Assembly (NCBI RefSeq): GCF_023283485.1
Contig: NZ_JAKILU010000016.1
Location: 30,344-94,343, forward strand
Reading direction: 5' to 3'
Source: Shewanella glacialipiscicola
GTDB lineage: Bacteria; Pseudomonadota; Gammaproteobacteria; Enterobacterales; Shewanellaceae
Length of the DNA stretch: 64,000 nt
Positions 1 through 9,500 of the stretch are shown here, in pieces. Position numbers and translations under genes: made by a program. Positions within the stretch are counted from its first letter, which is position 1. Each line of letters starts with the position of its first letter. The notes beneath the pieces were generated by a model. That model was not told the DNA's origin. It did no database searches and saw nothing but the letters and a program-made list of their open reading frames with translations.

Positions 1-1219
1 TATTATCGAAGGCATTTTGGGTTGTCGCGACGGGTACTTCAATGGGATGAGTGGTGACTAGGCTATCTTGCTCATAGGCTTTTTGTTTACCTGTGGCGTA
101 AAAGTTGCGCCATGCATTAGTAAACTCAGTCGCTTCTTGAGTCGCGAGTGTGCCCATGAAAGAAGCAAAGCTTTCATTAAGCCACAGACCATTCCACCAT
201 TTCATGGTGACGAGATCGCCAAACCATTGGTGTGCCATTTCATGCATGATAACGCCAGCAAGACTTTGCTTTTGATCGGCTGTCATCGCCGCTTTATGCA
301 GGAAAATATCTTCTGAAAAGGTCACCGCGGCTGCGTTTTCCATGGCGCCATAGAGGAAGTCTGGCACTAGAATTTGATCGTATTTCTTAAACGGGTAAGC
401 AATGCCAAAGTAGTTATCAAAGAAAGTTAACCCTTGTTTAGTGTAGGTAAACCAATCTTGTGGCGTTACTTGATTTGCCACAGACTCACGGGCAAATAAA
501 CGCATTGGATAACGGCCTGAGTTATCTTGCCACACATGGTAAGGACCTGCGTGCATCGAGAAGTTATACGGACTCAGTTTAGGCGTGTCAGGAAAGCTCC
601 AGCGATTATAAGCACCAGCTGGAGTGACTTGTGTTTCACGCATTGAGCTAATGACTTGCCAGTCTTTGGGGGCGGTGACAGTAATTTGATAGTTAGCTTT
701 GATATCGGGTTGGTCAAATACCGCAAACATCTGCTGGGCTGCAGCGGGTTCAAAATGAGAATAAAGATAAACTTTGTCATCAACCGGATCTTGGAAGCGA
801 TGTAAACCTTCACCATTGGTACTGTGGGCGCGGGTAAATTGTACCTCGACCGTGTTTGCACCTGAGGTCAGTAAACGCGTGTTCAAGCTGATATAGGCAC
901 CATTATAGTTAGGATATATCGCTGTGCCATTGATTATAAGGCGTTTTATCTGTGCTTTATTTAAATCCAGACTTAACTGTTTGGGTACTTCACTAAGCCT
1001 AAATGTGACCTTTGACGTGGCAGAAAACTCGGTCTCACCCGTGAGTTGAAAATCCAACTCATAGCGAACATCGGAAATGACCTGTGAGCGAAGTGATGCC
1101 TGATATTGGCTGATATAAGCACTGTTATCGCGCGGTGCTGTATTCAATGTGCTATGGGTTGCGCACGACATTAATGCACTACAGGTAAGGGCAAGCAAAC
1201 TGGCTTTAAACAAGTTCAC
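1..1219 (-). CDS. M1 family metallo-aminopeptidase, lipoprotein (3' part outside window)
   Basis: Zinc aminopeptidase that would remove N-terminal residues from peptides in the cell envelope. Only the first ~406 codons are visible; the C-terminal part lies beyond position 1. The start is GTG at 1219 with GAAGGA 8 nt upstream. The protein opens with a lipoprotein signal peptide (hydrophobic stretch ending in LMSC), so it is probably outer-membrane anchored, unlike cytosolic PepN. Translating about 180-250 gives the HEMAHQWFGDL zinc motif (HExxH) and, downstream, WLNESFASF with the third-ligand glutamate of M1 gluzincins. Family is clear; substrate preference is not. No partner gene is adjacent on this strand. 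Confidence 0.85.
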   Translation of the reverse strand, partial: MNLFKASLLALTCSALMSCATHSTLNTAPRDNSAYISQYQASLRSQVISDVRYELDFQLTGETEFSATSKVTFRLSEVPKQLSLDLNKAQIKRLIINGTAIYPNYNGAYISLNTRLLTSGANTVEVQFTRAHSTNGEGLHRFQDPVDDKVYLYSHFEPAAAQQMFAVFDQPDIKANYQITVTAPKDWQVISSMRETQVTPAGAYNRWSFPDTPKLSPYNFSMHAGPYHVWQDNSGRYPMRLFARESVANQVTPQDWFTYTKQGLTFFDNYFGIAYPFKKYDQILVPDFLYGAMENAAAVTFSEDIFLHKAAMTADQKQSLAGVIMHEMAHQWFGDLVTMKWWNGLWLNESFASFMGTLATQEATEFTNAWRNFYATGKQKAYEQDSLVTTHPIEVPVATTQNAFDN

Positions 1220-1398
1220 AACTTAAATCCTTCAAATAATTGATTTTTAAGCTGCAGAGTGAGCGTTCGCTATCACACAGGCTGGCATGACTAAGGCGAG
1301 CCTTAGCTGGCAGAAGGGTTAAGTTATAGCGGCATCATTGCAGGGTATTTTGGCCGAGTACACTACCTTATTTACCTAGGATAACCAATGTTAAAAAT

Positions 1399-1429
1399 GT
1401 AAAAAAAAGCCAGCATCTAAGCTGGCTTT
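1399..1429 (-). terminator. Rho-independent terminator downstream of lpoB-like gene
   Basis: On the minus strand AAAGCCAGC and GCTGGCTTT form a 9-bp stem around a 6-nt loop, followed by a run of eight T. It ends the minus-strand transcript of the lpoB-like gene. Confidence 0.85.
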
Positions 1430-1433
1430 GTGA

Positions 1434-1460
1434 GAACGCAATACTTTAAATATTGCGTTC
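1434..1460. repeat. Perfect 10-bp inverted repeat after lpoB-like gene
   Basis: GAACGCAATA and TATTGCGTTC pair perfectly over a 7-nt loop, 10 nt past the lpoB-like stop codon and just before the terminator. There is no T-run of its own, so it may protect the 3' end or help termination. Confidence 0.6.
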
Positions 1461-1470
1461 TATAGGATAA

Positions 1471-2064
1471 TTACATACCTAAGAAAGACTTAGACTTTGT
1501 TTTACGGATTTCTTTTTCATCAGACCATTCAATCAAGCCTGTTTCTAAATCCATTAAACGCATTGTCATCTTGTAGTACACATCTTTGGTGCTACCGTCT
1601 TGCTTAACGATGCTGGATAAATTGCCGTATAACATGTATTGAGCGCCGATTTGACGACCAAACTTAATGGCGGTTGATGGATCAACCATGCCAGTGTTGT
1701 TTTGGTAGTCTAGTTGCTTACGAACGGCATCTACTTTGGTCATATCGATAAAACGGAACTTGCCTGAGCGTAATAGTTTGTTACTGATAGAGTCTGTCAC
1801 TGACTCGGTATCAATATGCTCAGAAGTTTTATTCTTAATGCTATCGATAAACAAAATGGGGCGATTGTTAGCCGTTATTGCGACTATCGGTGGGAATGTC
1901 ATCATGCTATCGACCATTTTGGCCGCAATAGCTTGTAGATCGGTTGAGCCAAAGTTTTCGTTGACGGTTTCAACTTCGGTGGCATCGCCATATTCAACTT
2001 TAGATTGACATGCAGCCAGCCCGATCACCGCAGCTAGCACAAAAATCAGTTTAAATTGTTTCAT
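1471..2064 (-). CDS. LpoB-like penicillin-binding protein activator lipoprotein
   Basis: 197-residue lipoprotein resembling LpoB (COG3417), the outer-membrane activator of PBP1b in peptidoglycan synthesis. I chose the ATG at 2064 (protein begins MKQFKLIF) because GGA lies 7 nt upstream and the signal peptide then starts correctly. The longer reading adds 13 unlikely residues. The lipobox is LAAC near residue 19. The rest matches the compact LpoB core (SIKNKTSEHID, then KFGRQIGAQYMLYG, then DLETGLIEWS) without the long proline-rich linker of the E. coli protein. It lies 69 nt downstream of the COG3014 gene on the same strand, an arrangement that suggests a joint envelope role. Confidence 0.75.
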   Translation of the reverse strand: MKQFKLIFVLAAVIGLAACQSKVEYGDATEVETVNENFGSTDLQAIAAKMVDSMMTFPPIVAITANNRPILFIDSIKNKTSEHIDTESVTDSISNKLLRSGKFRFIDMTKVDAVRKQLDYQNNTGMVDPSTAIKFGRQIGAQYMLYGNLSSIVKQDGSTKDVYYKMTMRLMDLETGLIEWSDEKEIRKTKSKSFLGM

Positions 2065-2133
2065 AGTCAGTTCCATTTTGTGATTGTATAAACCCAATAA
2101 CACTCGTCTTATCCAAATGCATCTTGCGCTAGG

Positions 2134-3537
2134 CTAGATGATTATTGAATAAATACGGGTGTAATTACCAGTATCAATTGCCCAGACTAAGGTGGTTTTG
2201 CCTGCTGCAACGTCAATTTTTGCTGGTGGCGCTTTATCTATCTGCAAAGTGTATTCACCCGCATTCAAATAACGCCGCCCTATTTGTGCTTGTTTTGGGA
2301 GCGTTAGCCAACTACGACGGTCAGCTTGCTCTGTTACTACGTTAAAAATCTGCATTACAATACTACCGATATTAGCCGCGTTATTACCAGGGCTACCGCT
2401 TTTCTCGATTTGATAGGCCATTTCTGATTTAGCATATACCCGAGCTACTTGGCGCACTAAAGTGGCGGGCAGTTCTTCTTTCAGTGCAGTGATAGCTAAC
2501 GCATCTATATTAGCAATCGGTTCTGTTTTTAGCACTGTACCTAAACCCTGTACTTGCGTCTCTGGTACAAAAGTATTGTTAGGCATGTAAGTCGCTAGCG
2601 ATACGGTTTGCCAGTTGCCATGGATGGTAAAAGGCACTGTGAGTGATTGTTTTGCGGGTACAAAACCGCGCTCAACCATTAAAATAACTTGGCCATCTTG
2701 TGGATTGGGTAGCTTAGCATCACCCCAACGGCGTTTAAATTCATCATATTGTGGCATACCAAGTTGTTTAGCCAGGCGCACAAGATCTTGTTGTAAATAA
2801 GTATTATCGGGAGTGATTTGTGCGGCTTTACGATAATCGATATAAGCATCATTAGGCTCACCCAAAACCTCATGCAGCAGGCCGGTAGTGTAATAACTGT
2901 AGGCGTTTAAAAAAGAGCTAGTCACTGTACCTGCCGCCTGACCTAACTTATTGACTTCGGCATCGATAGTGCCATTTGCCATAGCTTGTACTGATTTTTG
3001 TGACTCTTGATAGCGCTCTTGCTCGCTGCTTTGCAGCTCGTTACTGCGACGAACCTCAACTAAAGCACCTTGAAAATCACCGCTAAATAAATAGTTAAGA
3101 GCCTGGTATTGGTGCAGCATAATACGTTCATATCCAGGGCCTCGATAGGGGATCGCATTATCGTTTAACACTAAACTACTTGCGGTAGCTCCTATGCCAC
3201 TGGCACTGATTTTAGCTTTCTCATCAAAGGCGGTGTAGGCATCGACCGCTTGTTGGTAATATTGTTTACTGCGCGCAAAATCACCTGCAACTTGGGTTAT
3301 ACGGCCTGCCTCTTGGGCGTAGAGTAGGCCATCTTTATCTGTAATATTACTGACCAGTTTGTCAATATCCGCCAAAGGGGTTGCGCTATTGAGCTGTTGT
3401 TTAATCGGTTCAATTTGTGCGGGATAATTGATAAGAATGCTGTTGTAAGCGCATCCTGATAAGCCGAACACTAAACCTAGCGTTAAAACTGATGCTATAA
3501 AAGGTCGACATAAAGGGGCAACGAAGGACAGTTTCAT
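2134..3537 (-). CDS. COG3014-type lipoprotein with TPR-like region
   Basis: 467-residue protein of unknown function. It has a lipoprotein signal peptide (LGLVFGLSGC) and a helical TPR-like region near residues 60-265 (for example ALVEVRRSNELQ and DAYIDYRKAAQITPDN). A beta-rich C-terminal part ends in a domain that looks like a small immunoglobulin-like or DUF-type module. It overlaps the stop of the deformylase gene by one base and is followed by the lpoB-like gene, so the three are probably cotranscribed. Linkage to an LpoB homologue points to peptidoglycan or outer-membrane assembly; that is inference from context. Confidence 0.65.
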   Translation of the reverse strand: MKLSFVAPLCRPFIASVLTLGLVFGLSGCAYNSILINYPAQIEPIKQQLNSATPLADIDKLVSNITDKDGLLYAQEAGRITQVAGDFARSKQYYQQAVDAYTAFDEKAKISASGIGATASSLVLNDNAIPYRGPGYERIMLHQYQALNYLFSGDFQGALVEVRRSNELQSSEQERYQESQKSVQAMANGTIDAEVNKLGQAAGTVTSSFLNAYSYYTTGLLHEVLGEPNDAYIDYRKAAQITPDNTYLQQDLVRLAKQLGMPQYDEFKRRWGDAKLPNPQDGQVILMVERGFVPAKQSLTVPFTIHGNWQTVSLATYMPNNTFVPETQVQGLGTVLKTEPIANIDALAITALKEELPATLVRQVARVYAKSEMAYQIEKSGSPGNNAANIGSIVMQIFNVVTEQADRRSWLTLPKQAQIGRRYLNAGEYTLQIDKAPPAKIDVAAGKTTLVWAIDTGNYTRIYSIII

Positions 3538-4094
3538 TATTGTGCTTCACCTTTTACGGTAGTAGGTTGGGCTGACAAAGTGTGTGTTTGTTCTGGCATC
3601 CGCGAACGTTCAAGTAAGGTGATCCCTTGAAGGTGATCAAATTCATGTTGAAAAATACGCGCGATAAAATCAGTTAATTCTGCCTGTTGCCACTCACCTT
3701 GTAAATTCTGGTAGCGTACTTCAATCGTTTTATGTCTTTGTATGATAAATCTTTGCCCAGGGACTGATAGGCAACCCTCTTCCCCGCTGACTAAGTCACT
3801 CGACACATGAATAATGTGCGGATTAACCACCACCACTGGCGCCATGTTGGGCGCATCGGGGTAACGCTCGTTGGGGCGTGAGGCCATAATAAATAAGGCT
3901 AAAGGACTGTGTACCTGTGGGGCTGCAATGCCAACACCTTGGGCCGCTGCCATACTGGCAGACATTTGCTGGGCAAGCTCAGTAAGCGCGGCGTCAAAGT
4001 GCTGCACCGCGATAGCCTGTTGCTTGAGAATGTCTTCACCCACTAACGCTATGGGCAATAGAGCAGAGGGGGTTGGCCTTAAAAATGTAAACAT
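3537..4094 (-). CDS. def: Peptide deformylase (second-type, unlinked to fmt)
   Basis: Removes the formyl group from N-terminal formylmethionine of new proteins. All three deformylase motifs are present: GVGIAAPQ (motif 1), EEGCLSVPG (motif 2, Cys metal ligand) and QHEFDHLQG (motif 3, HExxH). At 185 residues it is slightly longer than E. coli Def (169) because of a C-terminal tail after LLERSRM. It is not next to fmt, so it is probably a second deformylase besides the usual def-fmt copy. Its stop overlaps the start of the COG3014 gene by one base, a sign of translational coupling. Confidence 0.88.
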   Translation of the reverse strand: MFTFLRPTPSALLPIALVGEDILKQQAIAVQHFDAALTELAQQMSASMAAAQGVGIAAPQVHSPLALFIMASRPNERYPDAPNMAPVVVVNPHIIHVSSDLVSGEEGCLSVPGQRFIIQRHKTIEVRYQNLQGEWQQAELTDFIARIFQHEFDHLQGITLLERSRMPEQTHTLSAQPTTVKGEAQ

Positions 4095-4157
4095 CGCATT
4101 CCCTGGATATTTTGCGTTGACCGTCTGTTAATTAAAGTTTCAATCAACAGTATCGGG

Positions 4158-4370
4158 TTAGTAATGAGGTGGCGGCGTTTCTTCAGCCTGAGTCGCCATA
4201 TTACTCGGCTCCATGTCTTGCAACTTACCAATTAACATATGAATTTGGTGCTGCTGATGGGCGACGAGTCGATTCAACTTGATCACTTCTTGGTTTAACT
4301 CTTCGACGGTAAGCTCCTGAAAAGCTAATTTAGTTTCTAGCTCTTCAATCTGTGTTTGTACGCCTTGCAT
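4158..4370 (-). CDS. slyX: SlyX family protein
   Basis: 70-residue protein of the SlyX family, whose function is unknown. The N-terminal two thirds is a predicted coiled coil with heptads ([20 protein letters not shown] onward) and the end is the family tail PPPHY. It starts 9 nt after the stop of the WD40 gene, so both are likely on one transcript. In many gammaproteobacteria slyX lies close to FKBP genes, as here (an fkpA-like gene lies 1.1 kb away, divergently). Confidence 0.85.
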   Translation of the reverse strand: MQGVQTQIEELETKLAFQELTVEELNQEVIKLNRLVAHQQHQIHMLIGKLQDMEPSNMATQAEETPPPHY

Positions 4371-4379
4371 GACTAACCT

Positions 4380-5330
4380 CTATTGCTGCCAAGTTTCAAC
4401 TAAGCCTTGGCTACTGATACTAACAACTTTATTGGTATCTCGAATTGCTACTGAGTATACAACGGCTCCTCGACTTTGGCTGTTTTTAGTAAGTGAAATC
4501 TGCCATTTACCGATTTCTTTACCAGTACCACGTTGCCAGAGTATGACTTCTCTGGCGGGGGTTCCCGTCAGTATTTGAGTGTCATTATTGACAAATCTTA
4601 CCGCTGAAAAGTTCATTTGACGGCGCTGAATATCCAATTTATTTAAAAGGTTACCACTTGTATTATCCCAAATCTTGGCTTCATTGGTGCTGCCATTGGT
4701 GAAGCTTAAGCTGCCACTCTCATTGAGCGCGACTTTGGTAATGCGGCTGCTTAAGGTCCAAGTATGTAACGGTTGTCCGGTTTGTGCTTGCCAAAGAATG
4801 GCCTGCATATCATTTGAGCCTGTTAATGCTAATCGACCATCCGCGGAGAGCGCCACGCTATTGACGCGATCTTTATGTCCTAGAAATTTGATTAAGGCAC
4901 TTCGGGCTGAATTGAGTGACATGACCGAACCATCGTTTAAACCAACGAGTAGTGCGCCATTATCCGCTACTGCAACGCTTTCACCGGATGATGGTAAGGA
5001 CCACCAGCCTAAAGATTTGCCATCAGCCATTCTCCATATCGCGACAGAATCTCGACTTAACGACGCGGCAAATGCCCCGTTGGGAGAAATCGCTGTGCTT
5101 GTGACTCCGGTATTGATATCACCGTGTATCCACTGATATTTAAGTGTATGAGTACTGAGATCCCAACATTGCACGCCGCTATTTTGGGTTGCGACTAGGG
5201 CAAATTCCCCATGACTTGACAGGCTAGCGCTATAGCTAGGTTCTGTGGTGAGAATGCTAATATCTTCCGCTTTGGGGCTACAAGCGGCAAGAAGAATAGT
5301 ACAAATTACCAGCAGTAGGTGTTTCTTCAT
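4380..5330 (-). CDS. WD40-repeat lipoprotein
   Basis: 316-residue protein with a lipoprotein signal (LLLVICTILLAAC) and several WD40-type repeats, e.g. HKDRVNSVALSADGRLALTG, consistent with a beta-propeller held at the membrane. The ATG at 5330 is preferred (protein MKKHLLLV, GGGAG 7 nt upstream) over a start 13 codons earlier. WD40 propellers are usually protein-interaction scaffolds; no enzyme motif is visible. It lies directly upstream of slyX and divergent from the fkpA-like gene. Partner and function are unknown. Confidence 0.75.
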   Translation of the reverse strand: MKKHLLLVICTILLAACSPKAEDISILTTEPSYSASLSSHGEFALVATQNSGVQCWDLSTHTLKYQWIHGDINTGVTSTAISPNGAFAASLSRDSVAIWRMADGKSLGWWSLPSSGESVAVADNGALLVGLNDGSVMSLNSARSALIKFLGHKDRVNSVALSADGRLALTGSNDMQAILWQAQTGQPLHTWTLSSRITKVALNESGSLSFTNGSTNEAKIWDNTSGNLLNKLDIQRRQMNFSAVRFVNNDTQILTGTPAREVILWQRGTGKEIGKWQISLTKNSQSRGAVVYSVAIRDTNKVVSISSQGLVETWQQ

Positions 5331-5484
5331 GAACTTGCTCCCTAAGTTGCTGTCTTTAGAGTTGATCAAGTGACATTAATCACTATTAACCCATAAAGAA
5401 TCTAGTTGGTATAACTGAGATAACTAGTATAAAGTTGTCGCGCTTAGGTTATTGTAACCGCTTGAGGATGCTGAGGAAGCTTTA

Positions 5485-6255
5485 ATGAAATCGATTTATA
5501 AATTATCGTTAGTAGCATTAGCCGTTATTGGGCTATCTGCTTGTAATAAAGAAGAAAAAACAGAAAGTGTTGGCGCAAATGTTGAATTAACGACAGAAGC
5601 GCAAAAAGAAGCTTACAGTGTCGGCGCTTCAATCGGTCGTTACATGTCAGGTCACATTAAAGAGCAAGAAGAGTTAGGTCTACCAGTAGATCGCACTTTA
5701 ATTGTTACCGGTTTCACTAATGGCTTGAATGACCAGCTGAAATTAACTGAAGAAGATATGCAAACCATTCTTCAGAGTTTAGATAAAAAACTAAACGATA
5801 AGCGTCAGGAACAAGCGACTGCTATTTCTGCAAAAAATATTGAAGATGGTAAAAAATACCTAGAAGAAAACAAAGCTAAGCCTGGTGTTGTTACCACTGA
5901 ATCGGGCTTGCAATACGAAGTATTGACACCAGCGACGGGTGAAAAGCCAGCAGCTGAAGACACTGTAGAAGTAGATTATGTGGGCACTTTGCTCGATGGT
6001 ACTGAGTTTGATAGCTCTTACAAGCGTGGCGAAACGGCTAAATTCCCGTTAAATCGCGTTATTCCTGGTTGGACTGAAGGCGTTCAGTTAATGCCTGTTG
6101 GTGCTAAGTTTAAGTTTGTTATCCCATCAAGCCTTGCTTATGGTGATCGCGATACTGGTACTATTCCACCAAACTCGACACTGATTTTTGAAGTTGAATT
6201 AAAGTCAGTTGAGAAAGCAGCCGTTGAACCTGTTGCTGCACCTGCTAAAAAATAA
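5485..6255 (+). CDS. fkpA: FKBP-type peptidyl-prolyl isomerase, FkpA-like
   Basis: Envelope chaperone and prolyl cis-trans isomerase, 256 residues. A lipoprotein signal (IGLSAC) is followed by an N-terminal dimerisation domain (about residues 35-125, EAYSVGASIGRYM) and the C-terminal FKBP domain (about 135-245). The FKBP motifs VDYVGTLLDGTEFDSSYKRG, VIPGWTEGVQLMPVG and IPPNSTLIFEVEL are intact. E. coli FkpA is soluble periplasmic; the lipobox here predicts membrane anchoring. A good ribosome-binding site (GAGGAAG) precedes the start. It is divergent from the WD40-slyX-def group and ends at a strong terminator, so it is probably monocistronic. Confidence 0.88.
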   Translation: MKSIYKLSLVALAVIGLSACNKEEKTESVGANVELTTEAQKEAYSVGASIGRYMSGHIKEQEELGLPVDRTLIVTGFTNGLNDQLKLTEEDMQTILQSLDKKLNDKRQEQATAISAKNIEDGKKYLEENKAKPGVVTTESGLQYEVLTPATGEKPAAEDTVEVDYVGTLLDGTEFDSSYKRGETAKFPLNRVIPGWTEGVQLMPVGAKFKFVIPSSLAYGDRDTGTIPPNSTLIFEVELKSVEKAAVEPVAAPAKK

Positions 6256-6280
6256 TTGGCTTTGTAATATATAGCTATTA

Positions 6281-6315
6281 AAAATACCGCTCTTTGATGG
6301 GCGGTATTTTTTTGT
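6281..6315 (+). terminator. Terminator of fkpA-like gene
   Basis: AAAATACCGC and GCGGTATTTT form a 10-bp stem followed by T residues. Confidence 0.85.
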
Positions 6316-6843
6316 CTTTTAAAAAATTATTATCTGAACTCTGGCTTAACTCAATGCTTAGATTTAACGGGTTTGCAGACTTTTGTAATGTTTCATTTCT
6401 TGTTTATTACCTATGTAGTAAACATATCGCCATCAGTGTTAATCGCTAATTATATTTCAAAATAATGAACGCTAAATTAAGCTTTAATGATATTTTTAAT
6501 GTATCTAAAATATCCTGTTTTTTTATTTATTATTAAGTACCTCATACTGAATAATATTTTAAAAATATCACATAAAAAGGTTGTCCATCATTTAAAGTAT
6601 TCAACGATAGATTTTGTCTAACATGTATTTTGCTTACTGATTGTTTTCACATGGTTAATATTTTTAATTTATTATGTTGTTCTGTTTTATGAACAAGCAT
6701 TTGCGCATAATAACTTACTCATCAATATGTTACGTTTGTAATGTGCGAGCTGCGCCTCTATTTTTTCGTATCCAACTCTGGAATAATCCCTTTGCACGTT
6801 AACAGAACGTTAGCGGCAAAATTATAATAATGGGGTTGATGGT
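6316..6843. other. AT-rich intergenic region upstream of exeM
   Basis: Over 500 bp with no credible ORF and strikingly AT-rich composition (long runs of A and T, e.g. around 6480-6560). Such a region could carry the exeM promoter and bind nucleoid proteins such as H-NS, but I see no recognisable operator. GGGG lies 8 nt before the exeM start. Confidence 0.5.
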
Positions 6844-9456
6844 ATGGAAAGTGTTAACAAATTAACGGCTATTTCTTTAGCTGTCGCGGCGGCTTTGCCT
6901 ATGATGGCAAGCGCCGATGTGATGATTACCGAGTATGTTGAAGGTAGCTCAAATAACAAAGCAATTGAACTCTATAACAGCGGTGATACGGCAATTGATC
7001 TTGCGGGTTATAAACTGGTCCGTTATAAAGATGGTGCAACCACAGCATTAGATATGGTGGCACTCGATGGTCAATCGATCAAATCTAAATCCACTAAAGT
7101 CATTTTAAATACGACTGGCGCAATTACGCTTCCTCAAGGCGTAGATAGTTACTCTGGTAGTTTAAGCTTTAATGGTGGTGATGCTGTTGCTCTGCTTAAA
7201 GATGATGCAATTGTTGATATTATTGGCGATGTACCAACACCAGTAGGCTGGGGATTAGACGTTACCCTAAAGCGCAAGTTAGATTCATTAATCGCCAATA
7301 CAGTATTCAACGCCGCGCAGTGGGAACAATTACCTAAAGATACCTTCTCAGGTTTAGGTTCACTAGACACGCCAGTAGAGCCAGAAACCCCCGTCTTTAG
7401 CTGCACTGGCGCTAAAATTGTGCCTATTTATCAAGTGCAAGGTGCGGGTGAGTCTAGCCCATATATTGCTGACGGTACGTTTGAATCGGAAGCTGAAGTT
7501 ACCGTGCGCGGCGTAGTTACTGCCCGCGGCGAAAGTTTATTTAAAGGTTTTTATTTACAAGAAGTTAAGGGTGATAATTCACCGTATACCTCTGATGGCG
7601 TGTTTGTACTACTCGGTGAGGCAGTACCTGCAGAAATTCAACCTGGAGTTGAGGTTTGCGTACAGGGTAAGGTAAAAGAATACTTTGGCTTAACTCAAAT
7701 CGATATTAAAAACGATAATAAATTTGAAGTCGGCGCTAAAGGCAATGTTCCTGCCCCAGTGCCATTTTATGTGGCCGATGGTGAAACCTTAGCCCAAGCG
7801 TTAGAGCGCTATGAAGGCATGAATGTCGTGTTAGATGCGGGTAGCGATCTTAAGATCAGCCGTACCTTTAGCTTTGACTATGCGGGTAAGCGCAACAACA
7901 TGTTAGTGTCTTATCAAGCGCCTTTGATGAAACCAACACAGTTATACCCCGCGCTTTCTGCCGAAGCGACTGCGTTAGTCAAGTCTAACCTCGAAAACCA
8001 ACTTTTTATTGAGTCCGATTACAAACCTGCCGATGGCGAGATCCCATACTTCCCCGATTTCAACGTTGAAACGGGTTACATCCGTGTTGGCGATCAACTG
8101 ACTAATCTGCAAGGTGTTATTGGTTATAGCTACGGCGCTTATCGTTTAGTGGCAACTAACCAAATCACAGCGGGTGATTTTATCCGTGGTGATGACAGAA
8201 CCGATGCGCCTAGCGTTGCGACTAAAGGTGATATTCGCGTTGCCAGCTTTAACGTGTTGAACTTTTTTAACGATGTCGATGGTGGCAACACTAATCCCTC
8301 TGGTAGCAATCGTGGCGCATTAACGCTTGAAGAAATGGTATTGCAACGTACTAAAATTGTTAGCGCAATTACTGCCATGAACGCTGATATCGTTGGCCTG
8401 ATGGAAATTGCTAACAATGGTTTTGGTGAAAAGAGTGCGATTAAAGATTTAGTCGATGCGCTGAACGACAAACAAACGCCTGAAAATGCTTATAGTTTTG
8501 TTGAAATTGCAGATGCCGATAAATATGACGGTCAATACTTTGGTTCTGATGCTATTACTGTAGGCATGTTATATCGTGGCGGCAAAGTGACCTTAGCGGG
8601 CGCTGCACAAGCGATTAAAACGCCAGAGCAACATGCTAGTGCAGGTTCTGTCACGCGCACTAAAGATGATAAAGCTGAGATTAACCCAGGTAACGATGCT
8701 TACCAACGTCACAGCTTAGCGCAGGCATTTAAGATCCATAACGAATCCCTAACTGTTGTTGTTAACCATCTGAAATCTAAAGGTTCAGGATGTTTAGAAG
8801 ATTGGATGAATTTCGAAGACTCAGTCGATCCAGCCGATCAACAGGGCAAGTGTAATGCTTTCCGTGTGTCTGCTGCTAAAGTGTTGGGTGAAACGCTAAA
8901 GGACGTCAAGGGCGATTTACTGGTTATTGGTGATATGAACGCCTACGGTATGGAAGATCCAATCCGTGTGCTGACTGACTTTGATGCGAGCAAGTCAGAT
9001 CGTGACATCATGACGGCTTCATGGACGACGCTTGATGGCAAAGTGTTTGAACGCCAAGGTAGTAAGATTGAAAAAGGTTATGGCTTGATCAACCTCAACA
9101 CTAAAGCTCATGGCGTAGGCACATATTCTTACAGCTATAACGGTGAGTTAGGTAACTTAGACCACGCTTTAGCTAATGCTAGCCTTGCTAATCGTTTAGT
9201 GGATATTGAGGATTGGCACATCAACTCAGTAGAATCTAACCTGTTTGAATATGGTAAAAAGTTCTCTGGCAAGTTAGCCAAATCTGAAAATGCTTTCTCG
9301 GCATCAGATCACGACCCTGTGATTGTTGCCTTAAGCTATCCTGCCCCTGTTGTGACTCCCACACCGACACCTAAACCTAAAAATGATGGCGGTGCTTTGG
9401 GCTACTTAGGCTTAGCCTTACTATCCCTGTTTGGTTTGCAGCGTCGTCGCCGTTAG
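6844..9456 (+). CDS. exeM: ExeM-type extracellular/cell-surface DNase with GlyGly-CTERM tail
   Basis: 870-residue secreted nuclease. Order of parts: signal peptide (ends ASA), lamin-tail domain (about 25-125, ITEYVEGSSNNKAIELYN), an OB-like region (about 200-290), and an endonuclease/exonuclease/phosphatase domain (about 455-830). The last has the motifs VASFNVLNFFND, ADIVGLMEI, VVVNHLKSKG, VIGDMNAYG and SASDHDPVI. The C-terminus is a proline-threonine linker, then GGALGYLGLALLSLFGL and five basic residues: a GlyGly-CTERM sorting signal recognised by rhombosortase after type II secretion. ExeM nucleases in Shewanella degrade extracellular DNA for biofilm turnover and phosphate nutrition (established knowledge). 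Confidence 0.9.
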   Translation: MESVNKLTAISLAVAAALPMMASADVMITEYVEGSSNNKAIELYNSGDTAIDLAGYKLVRYKDGATTALDMVALDGQSIKSKSTKVILNTTGAITLPQGVDSYSGSLSFNGGDAVALLKDDAIVDIIGDVPTPVGWGLDVTLKRKLDSLIANTVFNAAQWEQLPKDTFSGLGSLDTPVEPETPVFSCTGAKIVPIYQVQGAGESSPYIADGTFESEAEVTVRGVVTARGESLFKGFYLQEVKGDNSPYTSDGVFVLLGEAVPAEIQPGVEVCVQGKVKEYFGLTQIDIKNDNKFEVGAKGNVPAPVPFYVADGETLAQALERYEGMNVVLDAGSDLKISRTFSFDYAGKRNNMLVSYQAPLMKPTQLYPALSAEATALVKSNLENQLFIESDYKPADGEIPYFPDFNVETGYIRVGDQLTNLQGVIGYSYGAYRLVATNQITAGDFIRGDDRTDAPSVATKGDIRVASFNVLNFFNDVDGGNTNPSGSNRGALTLEEMVLQRTKIVSAITAMNADIVGLMEIANNGFGEKSAIKDLVDALNDKQTPENAYSFVEIADADKYDGQYFGSDAITVGMLYRGGKVTLAGAAQAIKTPEQHASAGSVTRTKDDKAEINPGNDAYQRHSLAQAFKIHNESLTVVVNHLKSKGSGCLEDWMNFEDSVDPADQQGKCNAFRVSAAKVLGETLKDVKGDLLVIGDMNAYGMEDPIRVLTDFDASKSDRDIMTASWTTLDGKVFERQGSKIEKGYGLINLNTKAHGVGTYSYSYNGELGNLDHALANASLANRLVDIEDWHINSVESNLFEYGKKFSGKLAKSENAFSASDHDPVIVALSYPAPVVTPTPTPKPKNDGGALGYLGLALLSLFGLQRRRR

Positions 9457-9500
9457 GCTGGCTTGTGCTCACAAGGTAAATTTGTGAGCTAAACTGATGT

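Noticed and set aside
4675..5136. 153-codon frame antisense to the WD40 gene
   Set aside because: Shadow of a well-supported coding sequence; no independent signals.
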